From NCBI GenBank assembly GCA_002423305.1, contig DIVI01000216.1, positions 1 to 34,346 on the forward strand: DNA of 34,346 nucleotides, in the 5' to 3' direction. A model generated the notes under the pieces. That model did no database searches. It was not told where the DNA came from and was given only the letters and a program-made list of their open reading frames with translations. Of the stretch, positions 30,138-34,346 are shown piece by piece. Numbering within the stretch: position 1 is the stretch's first letter; each line of letters begins with the position of its first letter. This stretch comes from Methylococcus sp. UBA6136 (GTDB lineage: Bacteria; Pseudomonadota; Gammaproteobacteria; Methylococcales; Methylococcaceae). The translations under genes were made by a program, and so were the position numbers.

Positions 30138-32972
30138 ATGGACACTATCCGCATTCGCGGCGCCCGCACGCACAATCTCAAAAATATCGATCTCGACCTG
30201 CCGCGTGACCGACTCATCGTCATCACCGGCCTCTCGGGCTCCGGCAAGTCCTCGCTCGCGTTCGACACCATTTATGCCGAAGGGCAACGGCGCTATGTCG
30301 AGTCCCTCTCCGCCTATGCCCGGCAATTCCTCTCGGTCATGGAAAAGCCGGATGTCGATCACATCGAGGGCTTGTCCCCGGCCATTTCCATCGAACAGAA
30401 ATCGACCTCGCACAACCCGCGCTCCACCGTGGGCACCATCACCGAAATCTACGACTACCTCCGCCTGCTCTACGCCCGCGTCGGCACCCCGCGGTGCCCG
30501 GAGCATGACGTCTCGCTGGAAGCCCAGACCATCAGTCAGATGGTCGATCAGGTGATGGCCGAGCCCGAGGACAGCCGCTGGATGCTGCTCGCGCCCGTCG
30601 TCAATGAGCGCAAGGGCGAGCATGTTCAGGTGCTCGATGATCTGCGCAACCGCGGGTTTGTCCGCGCCCGCATCAACGGCGAAGTATACGAACTGGACGA
30701 TCCGCCCAAGCTGGAATTGCGCAAGAAACACACCATCGAAGCCGTGGTGGATCGCTTCAAGGTGCGTCCGGATCTGCCCCTCCGCCTGGCCGAATCGTTC
30801 GAGACGGCCCTGAAGCTATCGGAAGGCATGGCGCTGGTCGTGTCCATGGACGATCCCGGCAAGGAATCGATCTTCTCGGACAAATATGCCTGCCCGCATT
30901 GCGGCTATTCGCTGAGCGAACTCGAGCCGCGCATTTTTTCCTTCAACAATCCCAAGGGCGCCTGCGCCGCCTGTGACGGTTTGGGCATCAAACAGTTTTT
31001 TGATCCCCATCTGGTGGTTCATAGCCCCCATCTCAGCCTGGCGGAAGGGGCGGTCAGACACTGGGACCGCCGCAATTCCTACTACTACCAGATGATCCAG
31101 TCGCTGGCCGAACATTACGGCTTCGACCCGGAACAACCCTTTGATGACCTGCCGGATATCGCCAAGGAAGTCATCCTCTTCGGCAGCGGGCGCGAAGCCA
31201 TTCCCTTCACCTCGCTGTCGGCGCGGGGGACCCCCGTGGTGCAACGTCACCGCTTCGAAGGCGTGATCCCCAACATGGAGCGCCGCTATCGGGAAACCGA
31301 CTCCATGGCGGTCCGCGAGGAACTGGCGAAGTATCAGGCCAACAAGCCCTGTCCGGAATGCAACGGTGCGCGACTCAATCTGGCGGCCCGACATGTCTTC
31401 GTCGCCGATCATCCCCTGCCCGATCTGACTTCCCTGCCTATCCGCCGTGCCGTGGCTTTTTTCGAAGCCCTGAGCCTGCCCGGCCATCGTGGCGAAGTCG
31501 CGACCAAGATCGTCAAGGAAATCAGCGAGCGGCTGAATTTTCTGGTCAATGTCGGGCTTGATTATCTGACCCTCAATCGCAGCGCCGACACCCTTTCCGG
31601 AGGCGAGGCGCAACGCATTCGCCTGGCCAGCCAGGTCGGCGCCGGCCTGGTCGGGGTCATGTATGTGCTGGATGAACCGTCCATTGGCCTGCATCAACGT
31701 GACAATCAACGCCTGCTGGATACGCTGCTGCATTTGCGCGATATCGGCAATACGGTGATCGTGGTCGAACACGACGAGGATGCGATTCGCCTCGCCGATC
31801 ATGTCGTCGACATCGGCCCGGGGGCCGGTGTGCACGGCGGACGAGTGGTGGCAGAAGGCACGCCGGAAGCCGTGATGGCGCACCCGGAATCGCTCACCGG
31901 CCAATACCTGTCGGGTCGGGAAGCCATCGAAGTACCGGCCGAGCGCTGGCCGTTTGATCCGAAACGCGTCATGACACTCAAGGGCGCCAGCGGCAACAAC
32001 CTCAAGCAGGTGACCGCCCGTTTCCCCGTCGGCCTGTTGACCTGTGTCACCGGCGTGTCGGGTTCCGGCAAGTCCACCCTGATCAACGACACCCTCTATC
32101 GGCTCGCCGCCCGGGAACTGAACGGTGCCACCGCCGCACCGGCCTCCTACGAGGCCATCGAAGGCCTGGATCATTTCGACAAGGTCGTCGACATCGACCA
32201 AAGCCCGATCGGCCGCACCCCCCGTTCCAACCCCGCCACCTACACCCAGGTTTTTACCCCCATCCGCGAACTGTTTGCTGCCACCCCGGAGGCCCGCTCC
32301 CGCGGCTACTCGCCCGGTCGCTTCAGCTTCAACGTCAAGGGTGGACGCTGCGAAGCCTGCGCCGGTGATGGCGTCATCAAGGTCGAAATGCACTTCCTGC
32401 CGGACATCTTCGTCCATTGCGATAACTGCCAGGGCAAGCGCTATAACCGCGAGACGCTGGACATCCGCTACAAGGGAAAAACCATCAACGAAGTGCTCAA
32501 CATGACGGTGGAAGACGCCGCCGCATTCTTCAGCGCCATCCCCACCGTCTCACGCAAACTGGATACCCTGATGGAAGTGGGGCTCGGCTACATCACCCTC
32601 GGCCAGAACGCCGTTACCCTCTCCGGCGGCGAAGCGCAGCGCGTCAAGCTAGCCCGGGAACTGTCCAAGCGCGACACCGGCAAGACCCTCTACATCCTCG
32701 ACGAACCCACCACCGGGCTGCATTTCCACGACATCCGCCAATTGCTCGGCGTGCTGCATCAGCTGCGCGACCACGGCAACACCGTCATCGTCATCGAGCA
32801 CAACCTGGACGTCATCAAGACCGCCGACTGGCTGATCGATCTCGGCCCCGAAGGCGGCGAAGGCGGCGGCCGCATCATCGCCGAAGGCACCCCCGAAGCC
32901 ATCGCCGCCAATCCCGCATCGGAAACCGGCGTTTTTCTGAAAAGGACTCTGGAACAAACAAAGCAGGCGTGA
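30138..32972 (+). CDS. uvrA: UvrABC excinuclease subunit A
   Basis: The 944-aa product is full-length UvrA, the damage-recognition ATPase of nucleotide excision repair. It has two ABC modules, with Walker A at 31-38 (GLSGSGKS) and a second in GVSGSGKSTL. Signature motifs LSGGEAQR occur in both halves. Zinc-binding cysteine sets include CPHCGYS with CAACDG, CPECNG, and CEACAGDG with CDNCQGKRYN. I chose the ATG at 30138 (MDTIRIRGARTHNL) because it matches the family start; an in-frame TTG at 30102 would add twelve residues upstream. The gene is bordered downstream by repeats. Confidence 0.98.
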   Translation: MDTIRIRGARTHNLKNIDLDLPRDRLIVITGLSGSGKSSLAFDTIYAEGQRRYVESLSAYARQFLSVMEKPDVDHIEGLSPAISIEQKSTSHNPRSTVGTITEIYDYLRLLYARVGTPRCPEHDVSLEAQTISQMVDQVMAEPEDSRWMLLAPVVNERKGEHVQVLDDLRNRGFVRARINGEVYELDDPPKLELRKKHTIEAVVDRFKVRPDLPLRLAESFETALKLSEGMALVVSMDDPGKESIFSDKYACPHCGYSLSELEPRIFSFNNPKGACAACDGLGIKQFFDPHLVVHSPHLSLAEGAVRHWDRRNSYYYQMIQSLAEHYGFDPEQPFDDLPDIAKEVILFGSGREAIPFTSLSARGTPVVQRHRFEGVIPNMERRYRETDSMAVREELAKYQANKPCPECNGARLNLAARHVFVADHPLPDLTSLPIRRAVAFFEALSLPGHRGEVATKIVKEISERLNFLVNVGLDYLTLNRSADTLSGGEAQRIRLASQVGAGLVGVMYVLDEPSIGLHQRDNQRLLDTLLHLRDIGNTVIVVEHDEDAIRLADHVVDIGPGAGVHGGRVVAEGTPEAVMAHPESLTGQYLSGREAIEVPAERWPFDPKRVMTLKGASGNNLKQVTARFPVGLLTCVTGVSGSGKSTLINDTLYRLAARELNGATAAPASYEAIEGLDHFDKVVDIDQSPIGRTPRSNPATYTQVFTPIRELFAATPEARSRGYSPGRFSFNVKGGRCEACAGDGVIKVEMHFLPDIFVHCDNCQGKRYNRETLDIRYKGKTINEVLNMTVEDAAAFFSAIPTVSRKLDTLMEVGLGYITLGQNAVTLSGGEAQRVKLARELSKRDTGKTLYILDEPTTGLHFHDIRQLLGVLHQLRDHGNTVIVIEHNLDVIKTADWLIDLGPEGGEGGGRIIAEGTPEAIAANPASETGVFLKRTLEQTKQA

Positions 32973-32990
32973 TCCCGCCCCGGTCAATGA

Positions 32991-33050
32991 TCGTAGGAGG
33001 CCTGCCCCCAGGCCGATGCGAGGTTGATGACGACTCCAAGACCAAAGACC
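32991..33050 (+). repeat. REP-like repeat, copy 1
   Basis: This 60-base unit begins TCGTAGGAGGCCTG and contains the hairpin GGCCTG/CAGGCC with a CCCC loop, next to a GTAG tetranucleotide. That layout is typical of REP elements mobilised by RAYT transposases. It matches copy 2 at 52 of 60 positions, and the first 30 bases are identical. It starts 19 bases after the uvrA stop. Confidence 0.8.
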
Positions 33051-33080
33051 TGACAGGCTTCACAAACCTGACAGGTCTTT
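33044..33080 (+). repeat. large stem-loop between the REP-like copies
   Basis: Arms AAAGACCTGACAGG (33044-33057) and CCTGACAGGTCTTT (33067-33080) pair at 13 of 14 positions around a 9-base loop. It overlaps the end of repeat copy 1. There is no T-run beyond the stem, so it is at best a weak terminator for uvrA. It could be part of a small non-autonomous element. Confidence 0.65.
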
Positions 33081-33179
33081 ACCGGTGTGGGCTGGAGTGC
33101 CGTGGCTGGGATCCGTTCGCGCTGCCTGTGCTGAGCGGAGTCGAAGCAAGGCAGCACTCCTACAGGGCGAGAAGCCTTA

Positions 33180-33239
33180 TCGTAGGAGGCCTGCCCCCAG
33201 GCCGATGCGGGGTTGGTGGGGACTCCGGGGCCGAAGACC
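33180..33239 (+). repeat. REP-like repeat, copy 2
   Basis: The second copy of the 60-base unit is in the same orientation as copy 1, with the same GTAG and GGCCTG/CAGGCC hairpin. Seven of the eight differences are A in copy 1 against G in copy 2. Just before it, CTCCTAC (33157-33163) is the reverse complement of the GTAGGAG that opens each copy, so the region from copy 1 to 33163 is bounded by inverted ends. Confidence 0.8.
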
Positions 33240-33257
33240 GGCCAGGGTTACCCCACA

Positions 33258-33635
33258 TCATTTGGCCTCGAGCACCAATGATGTAGCGCCATCATCCTCC
33301 ACCTCAAGCCAGCCCTTGACCGTTGTTTTGTTGCCAACCGTAAACCGGCAATACCTGAACCCGGACCCACCATAAATAGACTGGATATAGGCCGTATTCT
33401 GCGGTTCAACCGTCACGGTATCGCTGAAGCTCACCGTACCATCCGCGTAAACCACCTCAGCAAAAATCGGCACGGCCTTCTTGCCGAAGTTCTGGCCGAC
33501 ACACCTCAACCCCCTGTTGGTAATGCCCGCCGGTGCCTTGGCGGTGACCGGCGGAGTTCTGATGACCGATGCGGCGCTAGCCTCCAGTCCATAAAAAGAC
33601 AGGGCGACCAGGGTCAATGCGATGAGCTTTTTCAT
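33258..33635 (-). CDS. small secreted protein of unknown function
   Basis: The 125-aa product has a signal peptide (MKKLIALTLVALSFYGLEASA, cleavage before ASV) and a mature domain of about 104 residues rich in beta strands. Two cysteines (in LRCVGQNF and FRYCRFTV) could form a disulfide. The pattern of a periplasmic Ig-like or binding domain is plausible, but I do not recognise the family. GGGAG lies seven bases before the ATG at 33635. An upstream in-frame extension of 14 residues lacks a binding site. It converges with uvrA across the repeat cluster. Confidence 0.72.
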   Translation of the reverse strand: MKKLIALTLVALSFYGLEASAASVIRTPPVTAKAPAGITNRGLRCVGQNFGKKAVPIFAEVVYADGTVSFSDTVTVEPQNTAYIQSIYGGSGFRYCRFTVGNKTTVKGWLEVEDDGATSLVLEAK

Positions 33636-33805
33636 GACACTACTCCCAAGAAAAGGTTGAATAACGCTAAAGCACATTCAGTTTTCTAGGTCGCTCTGCT
33701 GTAGCTGTCAAATACGGGCCATCAAAAAGATGTGGCCCTTGGGTCGTGGAAACCGGGTGGGATGCCCCTGCTAATAGCCTGTCAGAGCAAGCTCACTCTG
33801 ACCTT

Positions 33806-34039
33806 TCAAGCCACCAGTTGCGTCTTGATCTCCGCCGAAAACCGCTGGCCGTTGCGCATCAGATGGCTGATCAATTCCGATCGGCTGATCCCCAGCACAA
33901 CGGCAATGGAGGACAGCGTCCAGGCCGGTGCGCCGCCTATGGCACAAAACTGATCCGCCAAAGGCATATAGCCATCTCGGATCAGCGCCACTTCCTCATG
34001 CACTTCGGCCGACCGAGACGGATCATTCGTCACCACCAT
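33806..34039 (-). CDS. small ORF with helix-turn-helix-like C-terminus
   Basis: The frame encodes 77 aa from the ATG at 34039. The second half, TLSSIAVVLGISRSELISHL, has the spacing of a helix-turn-helix with a glycine in the turn, so DNA binding is possible. There is no clear ribosome binding site, and the frame stays open upstream to 34153, where it overlaps the next ORF. It could be the intact C-terminal part of a gene broken by a frameshift, or a real small regulator. A 7-bp hairpin (GTCAGAG/CTCTGAC) lies just downstream without a T-run. I recognise no family. Confidence 0.4.
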   Translation of the reverse strand: MVVTNDPSRSAEVHEEVALIRDGYMPLADQFCAIGGAPAWTLSSIAVVLGISRSELISHLMRNGQRFSAEIKTQLVA

Positions 34040-34242
34040 GCCATCGTTTTGGGCCCGGGAGATTTCCCGACCACAACCGCAATCCCTCGAATGCCCCGCA
34101 CGCAAAGAGATAGCTGAAACGGACCGTTGGTCGTGACCGCCCGCGCGTCCCATGCCAGCACCAGGGCCAGGGCGAACAACATCCCCGGCAATCCGCCGGT
34201 GAGTAGTCGTCTGGCCAGACTGGGGTACTGACGCTGCGTCAT
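34030..34242 (-). CDS. short ORF with N-terminal hydrophobic segment
   Basis: The 70-codon frame starts at an ATG that overlaps the stop of the preceding minus-strand frame by ATGA, as in an operon. Residues about 18-36 (GLPGMLFALALVLAWDARA) look like a signal peptide or membrane anchor. The rest is short and ends at MAWW, in the middle of the next ORF, which runs in another frame. A frameshift near 34040 that joined the two would give a protein of about 145 aa. I cannot tell a small real protein from a decayed gene. Confidence 0.3.
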   Translation of the reverse strand: MTQRQYPSLARRLLTGGLPGMLFALALVLAWDARAVTTNGPFQLSLCVRGIRGIAVVVGKSPGPKTMAWW

Positions 34243-34346
34243 GGCTTGCTGTGTGATTGAGAGTCGGGCGAGCCCAGGCTAATCTTGCTGGCGGGAGGGA
34301 CCGTCAGTGGCAGGCATGGGATTGTTCCAGCCTGGTCAATGCGATG
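34239..34346 (-). CDS. C-terminal end of a gene cut by the window edge
   Basis: The minus strand is open from the window edge to a TGA at 34239-34241, giving 35 residues that end SHSKP and are rich in Pro, Ser and Thr. The stop overlaps the next start by ATGA, the main reason to believe it is coding. The family cannot be recognised from this tail. Confidence 0.3.
   Translation of the reverse strand, partial: HRIDQAGTIPCLPLTVPPASKISLGSPDSQSHSKP

Noticed and set aside
30060..30140. A LexA (SOS) box upstream of uvrA
   Set aside because: No CTG, ten bases, CAG pattern is present near the TATAAT, so SOS control is not supported here.
30816..32417. Minus-strand open frame of 533 codons
   Set aside because: It lies antisense to uvrA and arises from the strong codon bias of that gene; its translation is low-complexity and matches nothing.
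32991..33239. A CRISPR array
   Set aside because: There are only two long copies about 190 bases apart, with internal hairpins and no regular spacers, and no cas genes are near.
33690..33806. Hairpins GGGCCA/TGGCCC and GTCAGAG/CTCTGAC as terminators
   Set aside because: Neither is followed by a T-tract on either strand, so they are not intrinsic terminators, although they may be structural.

Overview
The window looks like chromosomal DNA from a moderately GC-rich gammaproteobacterium. The rimP-nusA-infB-rbfA-truB-rpsO-pnp block, a full EF-P beta-lysylation set (epmA, efp, epmB), HslR and a LigE-type ligase all fit that group. A complete pqqABCDE operon sits close to malyl-CoA lyase and malate thiokinase genes (mcl, mtkA, mtkB). 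That combination suggests a methylotroph or methanotroph that uses PQQ-dependent dehydrogenases and serine-cycle reactions. The lifestyle is inferred: no methanol dehydrogenase or methane monooxygenase gene is present in the window.

Layout. Positions 1-553 are gene-poor and end at a tRNA-Ser(GGA) on the minus strand that has its own promoter and terminator. At 722-3416, epmA and efp (minus) diverge from epmB (plus). At 3486-11884 is a long minus-strand translation and RNA-metabolism operon, read rimP, nusA, infB, rbfA, truB, rpsO, pnp. Its leader carries two intrinsic terminators and a possible antiterminator. At 12146-15253 are plus-strand genes for a periplasmic DNA ligase, a rhodanese, Hsp15 and exonuclease VII large subunit. 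At 15464-19044 is a probable operon of a SnoaL-like protein, a GNAT acetyltransferase, a nitrilase-family amidohydrolase and citramalate synthase. At 19245-22452 is pqqABCDE, with a 24-residue pqqA followed by a strong attenuator. At 22474-25055 (minus) are pip-ubiX and an outer-membrane barrel protein.

At 25549-28733 is mcl-mtkA-mtkB, with a long leader and intercistronic hairpins. MtkAB makes malyl-CoA from malate, ATP and CoA, and Mcl splits it to acetyl-CoA and glyoxylate. This is followed by a second rhodanese, dtd, a DUF4156-like lipoprotein gene (minus) and uvrA. Downstream of uvrA lie two REP-like repeat copies and a large stem-loop. The right edge holds a small secreted-protein gene and poorly recognisable minus-strand ORFs that may be gene remnants or a little-known small operon.

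The best candidates for new biology are the SnoaL-GNAT-nitrilase set, the rimP leader switch, the structured mcl leader, the REP-like cluster after uvrA and the odd right edge. Most of the window is otherwise well-conserved housekeeping and cofactor or carbon metabolism.
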